This document shows, piece after piece, positions 33,743-45,726 of a stretch of DNA of 64,000 bases (position 1 is its first letter; the number at the start of each line of letters is the position of its first letter). Position numbers and translations under genes: made by a program. The stretch spans positions 170,574,382-170,638,381 of the forward strand of contig JARDYH010000003.1 in NCBI GenBank assembly GCA_029215795.1, read 5' to 3'. The notes under the pieces are model-generated. The model was given only the letters and a program-made list of their open reading frames with translations, made no database searches and was not told where the DNA came from. The stretch comes from Anniella stebbinsi (taxonomy: Eukaryota; Chordata; Lepidosauria; Squamata; Anniellidae).

Positions 33743-34572
33743 ATGGGGTTGCACTCCCCTTGAAGGAGCGGGTTCGTAGCTTGGGGGTTCTCCTAGAACC
33801 ATCTCTGTCACTTGAGGCGCAGGTGGCCTCAGTGGCATGGAGTGCCTTCTACCAACTTCGGTTGGTGGCCCAGCTACGTCCCTATCTGGACAGGGATAAC
33901 CTGGCTTCAGTTGCCCATGCTCTGGTAACCTCCAAGTTAGATTACTGCAATGCACTCTACGTGGGGCTGCCTTTGAAGGTGGTTCGGAAGCTGCAGCTTG
34001 TGCAAAATGCAGCGGCCAGATTGATAACTGGAACCAGTAGGTTCGAACATATAAGACCTACTCTGGCCCGCTTGCATTGGCTGCCTGTATGTTTCCGAGC
34101 CCGGTTCAAGGTGCTGGTTTTAACCTATAAAGCCTTACACGGCTTGGGACCACAATACCTGATGGAACACCTTTCCCAACATGAACCTACCCGAACACTA
34201 CGTTCAACATCTAAGGCCCTCCTCCGAGTGCCTCCTCCGAGGGAAGCAACAAGAGAGAGGGCCTTCTCTGTGGTGGCTCCCCAATTGTGGAACGATCTCC
34301 CCGACGAGGCCCGCCTGGCGCCAACATTGTTATCTTTTTGGTGCCAGGTCAAGACTTTCCTCTTCTCTCAGGCATTTGGCAATATCTGAGGAGCCTGGGT
34401 TTGTTTTGTTTTGTTTTTGTAGTTTTTGAAGTGTTGAAGTGGTTTTTAAATGTACAGATTGTGTGTATGTTGTATGTTTTTGCTGTTTTAATTTTTGTAT
34501 ATTGTTTTTAATTGATTTTAATCCTATGTAAACTGCCCAGAGAGCTTCGGCTATGGGGCGGTATACAAATGT

Positions 34573-34601
<29 letters not shown>
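33743..34601 (+). pseudogene. L2-clade LINE, subfamily A, 5'-truncated, long open C-terminus
   Basis: The insert begins mid-ORF2 ('tgttctggatggggttgcac' = LDGVALPLKERVRSL) and is open for 209 codons, 33760-34389. It reads YQLRLVAQLRPYL, SKLDYCNALYVGLP, RLITGTSRFEHIRP, LHWLPVCFRARFKVL, and ends ...TFLFSQAFGNI. A 3' UTR follows with 'gagagcttcggctatggggc' and an (AAAT)n tail (34572-34601). It lies directly right of the palindrome, in the same host L2. It is almost undamaged, so it is fairly young. Confidence 0.9.
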
Positions 34602-34603
<2 letters not shown>

Positions 34604-35191
34604 GGCGGCCAGTGGAGCGATTTTAAAGCTGGCGTAATATGTCACACCTAGGTGTACCGGTGACCAACCTGGCTGCCATATTTTGAACTAGTTGAAGTTT
34701 CCAGAGTAGGCACAGAGGTAGCTGTATGTACAGCGCATTGCAGAAGTCGAGCCTTGAAGTTACCAGCGCGTGCTCTACCATCTTTAGGTCTTCCAACTCT
34801 AGGAAGGGGTGCAGCTGGCGTATCAGCTGAAGCTGATAGTAGGCACTCCTGGCCGTCGCATCTATCGGGGCTGTCATTTGGAGTGACGGATCCAGGAACA
34901 CCCCCAAGCTGCGAACACAGTCTTTCAGGGGGAGTGTAACCCTATCCAGAACTGGTTGATACACCTCCAAACCCAGGTTGGGGCCTTTGACAGCAAGCAC
35001 CTCCGTCTTGTCTGGATTCAGCTTCAGTTTGTTTTTCCTCATCCAGCCCATTACTGCCTCCAAGCATTCATTCAGAGGAGACACACTATCCTTAGCTGAC
35101 ACTGTTATCGAAGGCATAGAGAAATATATTTGGGTGTCATCAGCATATAGATAGTACCCCGCCCCATGCCTCCGGATGATCTCTCCCAACG

Positions 35192-35392
35192 GTTAAAAAC
35201 AATTAAAAATAATATGAAAAATTAAAACAGCAAAAACATACAACATACACACAATACACACATACATTTAAAATCACTGCAACAACCCAAAAAGCTACAA
35301 ACCCCAAAACAAAACAAACCCAGGCTCCTCAGATATTGCTAAATGCCTAGGAGAAGAGGAAAGTTTTGACCTGGCGCCGAAAAGATAACTTC
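35192..35392 (-). mobile_element. L2 subfamily A (host of the nest, right part)
   Basis: Continues the 3' UTR broken at 30262: 'gttaaaaacaattaaaaa', 'aaaacagcaaaaacatacaa', then the end of ORF2 ('aatgcctaggagaagagg', 'gacctggcgccgaaaagata'). 5' truncated at about 35390. Confidence 0.85.
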
Positions 35393-35815
35393 CCTTTCAT
35401 AAGAAAGCTTTATTTGTGATATAGTTCTCTGAGGACCAAAACAAACATCATTTAAAAGATGTAGCTATTAACATTTCCCCCTACCCTGTCCCCAAGTTAT
35501 ATCAGGGAGGGGTTCCACATCTGCTATTTATATTGCAAAATAGTGATCCATTTTGCAATACCAATCAGCAGTATGAGGCCTCAATCCTGATAGGGCGTAT
35601 AGTAGGGAGAAAGAATTAAAATTATCCTACATGCCCATGCTAGGGTCTTGATCCTTATTAGACCCCCTGTGCCTATCTTAAAGTAAAAATGTCAAGAAAT
35701 ATCTATTTTGGCATTGTTACATTCCAACAGCTCAATCGTGTGCTTTTTAATTATTTCGTGGAAATGGTAATTGAAAAATACTGTGTGTATGTGTACTAAA
35801 TATGGCATTTTATTC
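35393..35815. other. No recognisable feature
   Basis: Unassigned sequence. Confidence 0.4.
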
Positions 35816-35872
35816 AATTGATTTATTGCATTTTTATACCACCCAATAGCCGAAGCTCTCTGGGCAGTTAAC
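35816..35872 (-). mobile_element. L2 subfamily A 3' end relic
   Basis: Contains 'ttataccacccaatagccga' and 'agctctctgggcagtt', the last ~50 bp of subfamily A with several changes. Confidence 0.7.
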
Positions 35873-36140
35873 ATTTTAGTAGGAATAGAATGTAGCAGAA
35901 TCTCATTCCCCATTTCCTAACTCATACCATTGAATGAAAGCGTTTCGGGTCACCTTCATTGTGGACTGGCTGTGGAATAGTTAGTGTTTTTCCCCATGAT
36001 TAATATGCCCAATAGGTTTCCTCCTGCAACTTTTGGTTCATTTTCTGCATTTATTTTGACTTACAACAGCATCTGCCTAAGACAGAAGGGAATTACTTAA
36101 CTGTTTTGCCCTTTTATTTGGCAGCTGTCAGGAGAAACTG
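35873..36140. other. No recognisable feature
   Basis: Unassigned. Confidence 0.4.
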
Positions 36141-36177
<37 letters not shown>

Positions 36178-36187
36178 AAAAAAAAAA
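36141..36187. repeat. (CT)n microsatellite followed by poly-A
   Basis: Seventeen CT dinucleotides then about thirteen A residues. Confidence 0.95.
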
Positions 36188-36563
36188 CCTTCTGTTTTAT
36201 TATGGATTTGAGCCAGAATTAGAATAGATTCATTGTTTTCAGTGGGTCAGCTCTAAGTATGACTAAATCTGGATCTAAACAGTGAGTATCCCCCCCCCAT
36301 TTTTTTTTTACAAGAGCTCAGATCAGATAATATATTAACACAGCATATGTAGAAGACATGCTACAAAAGACAAATGACTATCACTATACTTTTCAAAAGT
36401 TAAAGTGAGCTATTTCAGTTCAGAAGCACTGACTTCTATATCAGAAATATTTGTACTGCTGCAAACTTTCATCGCGATTTGGAGCACAGTGAATGAATGG
36501 CCAAATCTAGTGACATGGATTATAGAGATAATGTGTGCAAAATCTTGAAATGCACTATATACA

Positions 36564-36732
36564 TATGTGACCATATGGAAAGGAGGACAGGGCTCATGTA
36601 TCTTAACAGTTGTATAGAAAAGGGAATTTCAGCAGGAGTCATTTGTATGCATGCAGCACTGGGGAAATTCCCTCTTCATCACAACAGTTAAAGCTGCTGG
36701 AGCCCTGCCCTCTTTTGTATCTAGTCAAGTTA
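36564..36732. mobile_element. P2 palindromic element, diverged half-size copy
   Basis: Starts 'tatgtgaccatatgg', contains 'gggaatttcagcaggagtca' and 'gaaattccctcttcatcac', and ends 'tgtatctagtca'. It is one palindrome unit without the usual doubled structure. No target duplication scored. Confidence 0.7.
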
Positions 36733-37010
36733 ATGTAACTGGAGTCTATGGGATGGATCCAGACTAGGCAGGAGCCATTCTGTACAGCAGGGCCATTGGA
36801 ATCAATGAGAATTACATTAGTCATGAATAACTGAATTTCCATTTATTTCAATGGGTCTATTCTAAGTATGGTTAAGTCTGGATCCATCCCAGTAGCTCCT
36901 TCACTTTGTTCCTTTGTTTACATGCATGAATCTTAAGGATACAAATCTATTAAGACATTCTGCTCGCACACTTATCTCCTCAACAGCCTCTGAATAAGGT
37001 TCAGTTTTCA
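36733..37010. other. No recognisable feature
   Basis: Unassigned. Confidence 0.4.
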
Positions 37011-37104
37011 CATCACCTAGGGTGACCATATGAAAAGGAGGACAGGGCTCCCATATCTTTAACAGTTGTATAGAAAAGGGAATTTCAGCAGGTGTCATTT
37101 GTAT

Positions 37105-38441
37105 TAGGGATGTGCACTGGATCGGACCTGATCCACGATCCGAGTCCGGTCCAGTGGGAAATCGGATAAATTATCCGATTTCCGATCCCGCAGCTGGATC
37201 GGCCGATCCAATCCGAACCGGTCCGAAAAAGCTCCGAACCGGTTCGGCGGATCGGCGGATCGGCGGGCGCCCACTGGCGCCCACCGCCGCTTCCATTGGC
37301 GGGCGCCAGCGGGCGCCCGCCGATGAAAGTGGACAGCGGGGGGGGGAGGAGGGGGGCGCTTACCTTCTCGGCCCGGTGGCTCCCGTCCGGCGCCGGCGCC
37401 TACTACTCCCAGCAGGCTCCGCGGCCTGCTCTAGGGTGGCGCGCCGGGTGATGTCATCACCCGGCGCGCTACTCTAGAGCAGGCCGCGGAGCCTGCTGGA
37501 AGTAGTAGGCGCCGGCGCCGGCCGGGAGCCGCCGGGCAGGGAAGGTAAGGAGGGGGTGCGTGGAGGGGAGGAGGGGGCGCGCGGAGGGGGGAGGGGGGAG
37601 GGGGGCCCTTACCTGCCCGGCCCGGCGGCTCCCGTCCGGCGCCGGCGCCTACTACTCCCAGCAGGCTCCGCGGCCTGCTCTAGGGTGGTGCGCCGGGTGA
37701 TGTCATCACCCGGCGCGCTACTCTAGAGCAGGCCGCGGAGCCTGCTGGAAGTAGTAGGTGCCGGCGCCGGCCGGGAGCCGCCGGGCCGGGAAGGTAAGGA
37801 GGGGGTGCGTGGAGGGGAGGAGGGGGCGCGCGGAGGGGGGAGGGGGGCCCTTACCTGCCCGGCCCGGCGGCTCCCGTCCGGCGCCGGCGCCTACTACTAC
37901 CAGCAGGCTCCGCGGCCTGCTCCAGGGTGGCGCGCCGGGTGATGTCATCACCCGGCGCGCTACTTGAGAGTAGGCCGCGGAGCCCGCTGGTAGTAGCCGC
38001 CGGCGCCGGACGGGAGCGGACGGGCCGAGAAGGTAAGCAGTGGCGGGGAAGGGGGCTTACCCCCCCCCCCGGAGCCGTCCGCTTCTATCCGCTGGCGCCC
38101 GCGGGCGCCAGCGGATGGAAGCGGGCGGCCCCAGGGGGGGTAGGGAGCGCGGGGGAGGGGGCTTACCTGCCGGGGCCGTCCACAGCGGACGGCCCCGGGG
38201 GGGGGAGGGAGTTAGGCCCCCCCTTACCCACCCGCCGCCATTTTTTCCTCATAGACTTGCATTGCAATGCAAGTCTATGGGGAAAAAAATGGCGGCCGAT
38301 CCAAAAATGTACGATTTTTGGGTCGGGATCGGACTCGATCCGGTCCGGGGGGCCTCCGATTTTGTCCGAACCGGTCCGGGACAAAATTGGAGGTCCCGAT
38401 CCGGGTCCCGATCCGATCCGGGGGGTCCGTACACACCCCTA
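37105..38441. mobile_element. Palindromic hAT-like element with GC-rich cargo (GGATC dialect, X to Y)
   Basis: The tips TAGGGATGTGCA and 'acacacccctA' are flanked by a perfect 8-bp duplication ATTTGTAT (37097-37104 and 38442-38449). The left end is X-type (GATCCACGATCCGAGTCC) and the right end Y-type (GGTCCG beside CCCCCCGG words). The middle ~1 kb is very GC- and CpG-rich and holds three hairpin units centred at 37454, 37703 and 37945. Near the right end a perfect 28-bp palindrome (38252-38279, centre TTGCAA) contains the family junction CATAGACTTGCATTG beside CGCCATTTTT. No coding potential; frames here are low-complexity. Confidence 0.92.
37390..38010. repeat. Tandem GC-rich hairpin units (~245 bp)
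   Basis: Three repeats spaced 249 and 242 bp. Each has 'ctccgcggcctgctct' facing 'agagcaggccgcggag' around a TGATGTCATCA centre. Only a few mismatches separate the two arms over at least 54 bp. The centre is one base off a doubled CRE-like TGACGTCA site. Confidence 0.9.
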
Positions 38442-38642
38442 ATTTGTATGCATGCAGCATCTAGTGAAATTCCCTGTTCATCACAACTCTTGTGACAAAG
38501 AGGGAATTTCACCAGGTGCTGCATGCATACAAATAATACCTGCATACAAATAATACCTGCTGAAATTCCCATTTCTATGCAACTGTTAAAGATACAGGAG
38601 CCCTGTCCTCTTTTCCATATGGTCACCCTACATCACCTATGG

Positions 38643-38962
38643 TAGGGTGACCAGATAAAATCCAGGTCAGGGCTCATGTAACTTTAACAGTTGTAGAGAA
38701 AAGGGAATTTCAGCCTGTATCATTTGTATGCAATTAGTTCCTGGTGAAATTCCCTCTTCATCACACCAGTTAAAGGTGCAGGGGCCCTGCCTTCTTTTCT
38801 ATATGGTCACTCCAGTATAGTGCCTGCACCTTTAACTGTTGTGATGAAGAGGGAATTTCACTAGGAACTAATTGTATACAAATGACACTGGCTGAAATTC
38901 CCTTTTCTCTATAAGTGTTAAAGTTACATGAGCCCTGACCTGGATTTTATCTGGTCAGCCTA
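38643..38962. mobile_element. P2 palindromic element, complete 320 bp
   Basis: The tips TAGGGTGACCAGATAAAATCC and GATTTTATCTGGTCAGCCTA are flanked by a perfect 8-bp duplication ACCTATGG (38635-38642 and 38963-38970). It landed inside the right flank of the previous P2, four bases past its end. Each half repeats 'gggaatttcag...gaaattccctcttcatcac'. Confidence 0.92.
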
Positions 38963-39195
38963 ACCTATGGTAGCCCAATTAATAGCCATCCAAGTGCTTC
39001 TCTGCAGTCAACCTTTCTAATGCAGGAAAGTTAGCCATGTACAGCACGTGGTTACTTCCTGTACTGGTGTCATTTCTCCAGTGGGACAGCTGATGTGGGA
39101 AGTAACCACATGATATGGGTTATCACATGAAGTAACCATGCATGGTGGGTGACCTACATGGTTTGCATTTTTCAAAAAAATATATCTTACCTATG

Positions 39196-39515
39196 TAGGC
39201 TGACCAGATAAAATCTAGGTCAGGGCTCATGTAACTTTAACAGTTGTAGAGAAAAAGGAACTTCAGCCAGTGTCATTTGTATGCAGTTAGTTCCTGGTGA
39301 AATTCGCTCTTCATCACAACAGTTAAAGGTGCAGGCACTATACTAGAGTGACCATATACAAAAGAAGGCATGGCCCCTGCAACTTTAACAGCTGTGATGA
39401 AGAGGGAATTCCATTAGGAACTAATTGCATACAAATGACACTGGCTGAAATTCCCTTTTCTCTACAACTGTTAAAGTTACATGAGCCCTGACCTGGATTT
39501 TATCTGGTCACTCTA
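39196..39515. mobile_element. P2 palindromic element, complete 320 bp
   Basis: The tips TAGGCTGACCAGATAAAATC and GATTTTATCTGGTCACTCTA are flanked by TACCTATG (39188-39195) and GACCTATG (39516-39523), 7 of 8 matching. Same subtype as 38643-38962, and the target again contains ACCTATG. Confidence 0.9.
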
Positions 39516-39523
39516 GACCTATG

Positions 39524-40450
39524 TGATGTGGGTGGCCAACCATGTGAAAGTTCCTATTTACTAGTAGTGCAGCCCAATATATCGCTATTCAGTAGCAAGC
39601 CACATTGACTTCAATGAGACTTGCTCTCAGGTAAGTGTATAGAGGCTGCAATCCTATACACACTTAGGAACTGGCAACAACTGCCATTGAAGATGTGCAT
39701 TTGTCATAAAGCCTATAGCTAAAGCTTTCACATGGCCTCAAATGCAACCCTTATAGGTGAAGGTTCTTCCCTGATCAGCTGTGAGTCACTACTATCATGT
39801 GATTTATCTACATATATTAAACAGCCCTAATTGAGAGTGAGCCTAAACAGTAGGGGAGGGGGGAGCTGCAAATGAGGCCAGGGCACCTTCACTTTTAATG
39901 GTTGTGTAGAAGAGGGAATTTCCACAGTTGTTGCATGCATGACAGCTGCTGAAATTCCTTTTTGCAACCATACTGCTCCACACCAACCCCAAATAAAGAG
40001 CAAAGACATTAGCTCCTTGGGGATTTAAAGAGCAACAACTTCATTTAAACTGACTTAACTTACAGGATTTGCAATGGGCAAATACCCTAACAGAAACAAC
40101 TTTCTCCCTGTTGTGGTTGCCCTATCAGTCTGTGATAGAGGACTTTCCCTCCTATCCCATTATTTAAATGGTGGTCCTTAGTACAGAGGCATGAAGGTAG
40201 TAGAAAATTAATCTATTGATTGAACTGTGTGCTAGAAATACCCCAAGAAAAGGAGAATGCTGAAAGTCAGATGTATTGTTGGATGTGTTGTGAGATGTTC
40301 TCTTCCTATATCTGAGCAATATGGAAGTAATACTGAATCAACTCTCTCCCTTGCACTGTTCATTTAAACAAGTCTTCTCTCGATTTGCATTATCTTTGAC
40401 ATACATTCTCGTGCCATCCAGGGGAGAAAGAATGAACTTGGTTGTGGAGG
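39524..40450. other. No recognised gene; a weak P2-like patch
   Basis: At 39895-39965, 'agaagagggaatttccacag' and 'gcatgacagctgctgaaatt' recall P2 arms. Otherwise unassigned. Confidence 0.4.
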
Positions 40451-40454
40451 ACAT

Positions 40455-40580
40455 GAACTGAAATCCTGCAGGCTGCAAATTCACTGGGTGACCTTGGGCA
40501 AGCTGCACAATCTCTCAAGCTTCATGGCTCCCTATATCATGGGTACTGCATACATCAGAGTGTTATTGTGAAAAGAAACA
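40455..40580 (+). mobile_element. CORE-SINE / MIR-like SINE fragment
   Basis: The segment 'gggtgaccttgggcaagctg' followed by 'caatctctcaagcttc' matches the conserved CORE/MIR domain. It is followed by 'cagagtgttattgtgaaa', equivalent to the usual 'cagggttgttgtgagg'. The tRNA-related head is not seen. Confidence 0.7.
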
Positions 40581-41742
40581 AAGAAAGCAGAAGCATGTTG
40601 CATAGTTTTAATAGAGACATAAAAATGGTGACTAACTTGCTAATAATCTGTACGGGTGTAATTTCTGCTGTGAAACCCACACTTGCAAAGCACATATTTG
40701 AGAGAAGGAATATTTTTAATTAGCCTTGTCTTGTTCAAGTTAATCACAAGCCATTAACTGTGATAATTAACATGCAGCCCCATCCATCTGTTTCTACCAA
40801 TTAACCAGTCACACTTGGTTGTAGCTGACCTACACAGTTGAGCCAGATGTACTACTATTTGACTTATGATAAATCCAAAAATTATAGTGTGCCCCCTTTT
40901 GTCACACTTTGGCCACCCTGGAAAACAACAACATTTCACCACAATACTAAGAGGCTAGCAGCTGTTTATTTACCATTAAGTGGTGAAAAAAGAAGCAAGT
41001 AGAAACTCTGTAGTACAATCAACTATAAAAACATATAAACAGATAACTTGTGGTTTCAGGGTCCGCATCTGATTAGGGTCTAGCTCTCACAATAGCTGAT
41101 GAGAAACTTCTGTCTGAACTGTACCACTTTAAATGGTGCCGGCCCTGCTATACAGCAGGGTGAAGTGGCCTGCTTCAGACCACACCATAAGGAGAGGATG
41201 ATCGAAGGCAGGAACTGGCATCTCAGCAGTGAAGTATCAATCGATTACCATCTAAAGTAGGGGTGGGAGCTTAAGTCCATGTGTGTGGCAGAACAGGGAA
41301 AGAAGGAATGCAAGGGGAAAGATCCACTGGTGGCATGGCGCTAGTGCTATTGACTTTGGTGTCAATCGTGAAAAATCCATCATGGTACAAGTGCTATTGA
41401 CATTGCACTAGCCCGACATCAATAGTGCTAATGCTGTGACACCACTGGATCCTTCAAGTTGTACTTCACAACATGAAAGCTAGTGGCGGCAATGAGAGGA
41501 CAATCTAGCATAGACACCAATCCCAAATGTGTGTGGAGTACGTGAAAATGATTGCAACACAGATTGTAACTCCACTTCCTGTGAGTTCCATTGGCATTGT
41601 TCAAAAGCTCAGTGAAATGCTCTGAAGTGAAAGGCATCCGTTTATCTTTCACAACGACATTCCTCCTTCATTAGTACTATGGAGAAAGCATGGAGTGATG
41701 AAAATGCATTCGACTTTAGCTTTATGAAGTGGACAGTGATAG
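40581..41742. other. No recognisable feature
   Basis: Unassigned sequence of about 1.2 kb. A short inverted motif around 41370-41430 ('ggtgtcaatcg', 'gacatcaatag') is the only structure seen. Confidence 0.4.
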
Positions 41743-43006
<1,264 letters not shown>

Positions 43007-43170
43007 TAAGAACATGACAAGAGCATGCTGGATCAGATCAAGGGACCATTTAGTCCAGCACTCTGTTCACACAGTGCCCAACCAGCTGTCAACGAGGGAC
43101 CCACAAGCAGGACATGGTGCAACAGCACCCTTCCACCCATGTTCTTCAGTTTGTGGCACATACACCCTGG
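43007..43170 (-). mobile_element. CR1-like LINE 3' end fragment
   Basis: Same minus-strand 3' end as 7683-7858: 'gagcatgctggatcagatc', 'cagcactctgttcacacagtg', 'caaccagctgtcaacgagg'. Confidence 0.6.
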
Positions 43171-43248
43171 TTTTTCCTCTTCTAATAGATTTTGTAGGTT
43201 GATGTATTTGTTGCTGTGGCCCAAGCAGGCTCTGATGATTGACCATTG

Positions 43249-43276
43249 GGGTGTGTGTGTGTGTGTGTGTGTGTGT
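43249..43276. repeat. (GT)n microsatellite
   Basis: About fourteen GT units. Confidence 0.95.
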
Positions 43277-43887
43277 GGTTGAGGAACCTGTGGGGTGAAG
43301 ATGCCCTTATCAACAATAGTTACAAAGCAAGTGCACCAGGAACACAAATTTTAGCTTGAAGGACCAACTACGACCAACTTTTCAGATAATGAATTTTCCT
43401 TTCTCTTTGTGGGCCTGAAAATCTGGTGAAAAAATCCCACTCCACAACGCTATCATCTTGCTGGCACTGCTAATGGCAGCATTTGGAGACAAAGCTTCTT
43501 GAACATTTGTTCTGTTACCCAGGTGCTTTCTACAGAAATAGCCTGTAGCTTTGAAGGAAACAACAGCAACAACCCTGCAATATCCAGTAAACCTACTTCA
43601 AGCTGCTAATTTTGCCATCCAAAGTAAACAAACTCCCTGTCTGGATGCTTCAGGTAAACACCTCTTACACAAGAAAGATGGCATTTGATGCCTCCTCTCT
43701 CCCAGAGGACTAATTGATCTTTCAAGATATTCTAGTAGAGTAGAGAGAACTTGGGAGATCAGAACATACAGCAGGACTTAGAAATGACAGTGTAAATTGC
43801 TCCCCTCTGAAAATGAGTGTGAAATACAAACAAACAAAGTGACAGAGGCAACATTCCAAACAGGTGAAGCACTGTTGAATTAATGTA
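43277..43887. other. No recognisable feature
   Basis: Unassigned. Confidence 0.4.
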
Positions 43888-44015
43888 ACTGGAAGTCCAT
43901 ATGGATGGGAAAGAATCCTGCCAGAAACTCTGAAGAACTGCTGCTAGTCAGTGTGGACAGTACTGGGTCAGATGGACCAATGCTCTGTTTTTGGTATAAG
44001 GCAGCATCCTATGTT
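43888..44015 (+). mobile_element. SINE/LINE tail of reptile type
   Basis: Contains 'ctgctgctagtcagtgtgg'-like, 'ctgggtcagatggaccaatg' and 'tataaggcagcatcctatgt', which I recognise as a frequent interspersed repeat tail in reptiles. I cannot name the family with certainty. Confidence 0.5.
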
Positions 44016-44275
44016 CCCCATGTTGTTGTTTTTAATAAAAATCAAACAATAAATAAAATTGCTTAGACTATCAGCAGGTGCTAGGATAGGGTTTTTCAGC
44101 TCCTTTAGCAAGCCTGCTTCATATTTCCTGTTTTCCCTTTTGGAAAGAGAAATTCATTTCCCATTTGCAGTGGTGTCACCCTGTTAATAAAATTCAGTGG
44201 GATAACACCATCGTCAATGGTCAATAACTCTCCTCACTATTTCCTGAAATGCCCAATGTATATGTATGCATGTGT

Positions 44276-44277
<2 letters not shown>

Positions 44278-44313
<36 letters not shown>

Positions 44314-44340
44314 GAGGAAGCGAGACGGTGTGTGAGAGAG
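44278..44340. repeat. (AG)n microsatellite
   Basis: About sixteen AG units, then interrupted purine-rich sequence. Confidence 0.95.
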
Positions 44341-44593
44341 AACACAGGCAAATAACAAAACATCTTCAGGGAAAATGACATGCCAGAATAAATTGAATCT
44401 CACAATCTGACCACAGAATACCATTTATAGTGATATCCATCAGTTCTAATATGGACTCAGTGTATGAGGGGATGCGAAGTAATATTTCAAGTTTCTATTT
44501 CTGAAAGAAGAAAAACAAAAACGGACAAGCAAACTCCGAGCGCACCATTAACTCTCTTATTACATTCTTATCTTTCTCATCTTAGTATAGTAT

Positions 44594-44851
44594 GGGCCTG
44601 TTTAGAAGACACCTGAAAACCCTGCTGGTTAAGGCTTTTGGTTAAGCAGCAGGGTTTAAGGTGTCTTGTGTGATGCGTTTTGCTAAACCCTGCTCACTCA
44701 CTAACCACAGTCAAACCATCTACAGCAGGGTTAGTGGCTGTAACCGTGGCTTAAAGTGTTATGTGTGACAGCGCTGCTTGTGGTTAGTGCTAACCCCAGA
44801 GAACCACAGTTTCACTAACCGCAGAGCCTGAAGTGTCGCCTGAACAGGCCC
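44594..44851. mobile_element. MITE of the 'GGGCCTGTT' palindromic family, 258 bp
   Basis: The ends GGGCCTGTTTAGAAGACACC and 'aagtgtcgcctgaacaggcc' + C are inverted repeats. The inside has mirrored 'aaccctgctg'/'cagcagggttt' and 'taaccacag' motifs. The 3-bp flanks are TAT and TGT, an imperfect duplication that could fit PIF/Harbinger, but this is weak. Confidence 0.7.
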
Positions 44852-45081
44852 TGTATAAAAACATAGACTGGCAATGAAAATATTTAACTAGTATCAAATG
44901 AAAGATTATCTTCTCCCCTTCATGCACAGTAGTTAAAATAGAATATGGATTATGGCACATTTATACTGCATTTCAAAGGTGTTGTTCTTACTGGTCAGTA
45001 GAGACTTAAGCAGATTCAGACAAAACCCTGGCACTTTGACATTTGGTTGAGGATGGTGAGCAGTGGAGGGATGGGCTATAT

Positions 45082-45210
45082 CAGCCTTCCCCAAGCTCGT
45101 GCCCTCCAGTTATTTTGGACCACTACTCCTCTGACTATTAGTCATGATGTTTGAGGCTAATGTTAATTGAAGTCCAAAACACTTTGAGGGCAGCAGGTTG
45201 GGGAAGACTG
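45082..45210. mobile_element. Palindromic hAT-type MITE, 'CAGCCTTCCCCAA' family
   Basis: The ends CAGCCTTCCCCAAGCT and 'aggttggggaagactg' are inverted repeats. The flanks GGCTATAT (45074-45081) and AACTATAT (45211-45218) match at 6 of 8 positions, as for a decayed hAT duplication. Confidence 0.75.
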
Positions 45211-45307
45211 AACTATATCACATTATTCTCCTGCATGAGCCTGCTAGGGCACTAAAATCATCACAGGTGGCCCTACTCCGAGTTCCTTGCTTTCTGACAT
45301 AAGGCAG

Positions 45308-45400
45308 ATAATGAGCTCCATCACACTAGTGATTTAGTGCACCCTCGCCATGCCTGGTGTGTGGATTTACAGCATGGTAGTCACATGTGCCTGTTCTGCT
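45308..45400. repeat. Fragment of the 'CTCCATCACACCA' inverted-repeat family
   Basis: Contains 'gagctccatcacactag', 'gccatgcctggtgtgtgg' and 'gtagtcacatg', matching one end of the element at 8767-9450 (read in reverse). Confidence 0.55.
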
Positions 45401-45670
45401 GACATCTCGCCTCTTCCCCAGCCTTTCCTAGAATGCTAAAAGTCTGGATTAGTTCCCCTAAGCACATTTAATGTGCCCTAAGTCTCCATGTAGTTTTAAA
45501 GGAACTGGGGACTTGAATGGATTGCATCAGGTCCAGGCAGAGAAAAGCGATCTCTCCCAGAAGCTGACTCCAAGCCTCAATATAAAACCCAAACCTTGCA
45601 TCCCAGGCTCGAAAGCCTTTATTAAAATCATACAATTCCTGAATCTCTGCAGAGACAGGATTGTACTCCC

Positions 45671-45672
<2 letters not shown>

Positions 45673-45726
<54 letters not shown>

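Larger units (their letters stand above)
30263..35191 (-). mobile_element. L2-clade LINE, subfamily B, copy 3, split by two insertions
   Basis: The B-type (AAT)n tail and 3' UTR start at 30263. The ORF2 C-terminus runs to 30723 (WNDLPEKTRQLNNLLEF, ILFQRAYPVEF). The element resumes at 34602 with the preceding part of ORF2, reading YADDTQIYFSMPSIT near 35140 and NKLKLNPDKTEVLAVKG. It is 5'-truncated at 35191, at GEIIRRHGAGYYL. The gap holds a palindromic element (30732-33732) and a plus-strand L2 subfamily A (33743-34601). About 25 bp of L2 B are missing at the second insertion. Confidence 0.88.
37019..38630. mobile_element. P2 palindromic element carrying a nested word-array element
   Basis: The tips AGGGTGACCATATG (37019) and CATATGGTCACCCTA (38630) are flanked by CATCACCT on both sides (37011-37018 and 38631-38638). 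It is split at its ATTTGTAT by the element 37105-38441. Without that insert it is about 267 bp. Confidence 0.85.

Noticed and set aside
37112..38495. Gly/Pro/Arg-rich frames as a host CpG-island gene
   Set aside because: They lie wholly inside a mobile element with target duplications, and overlap in several frames on both strands, as expected from GC-rich low-stop sequence.
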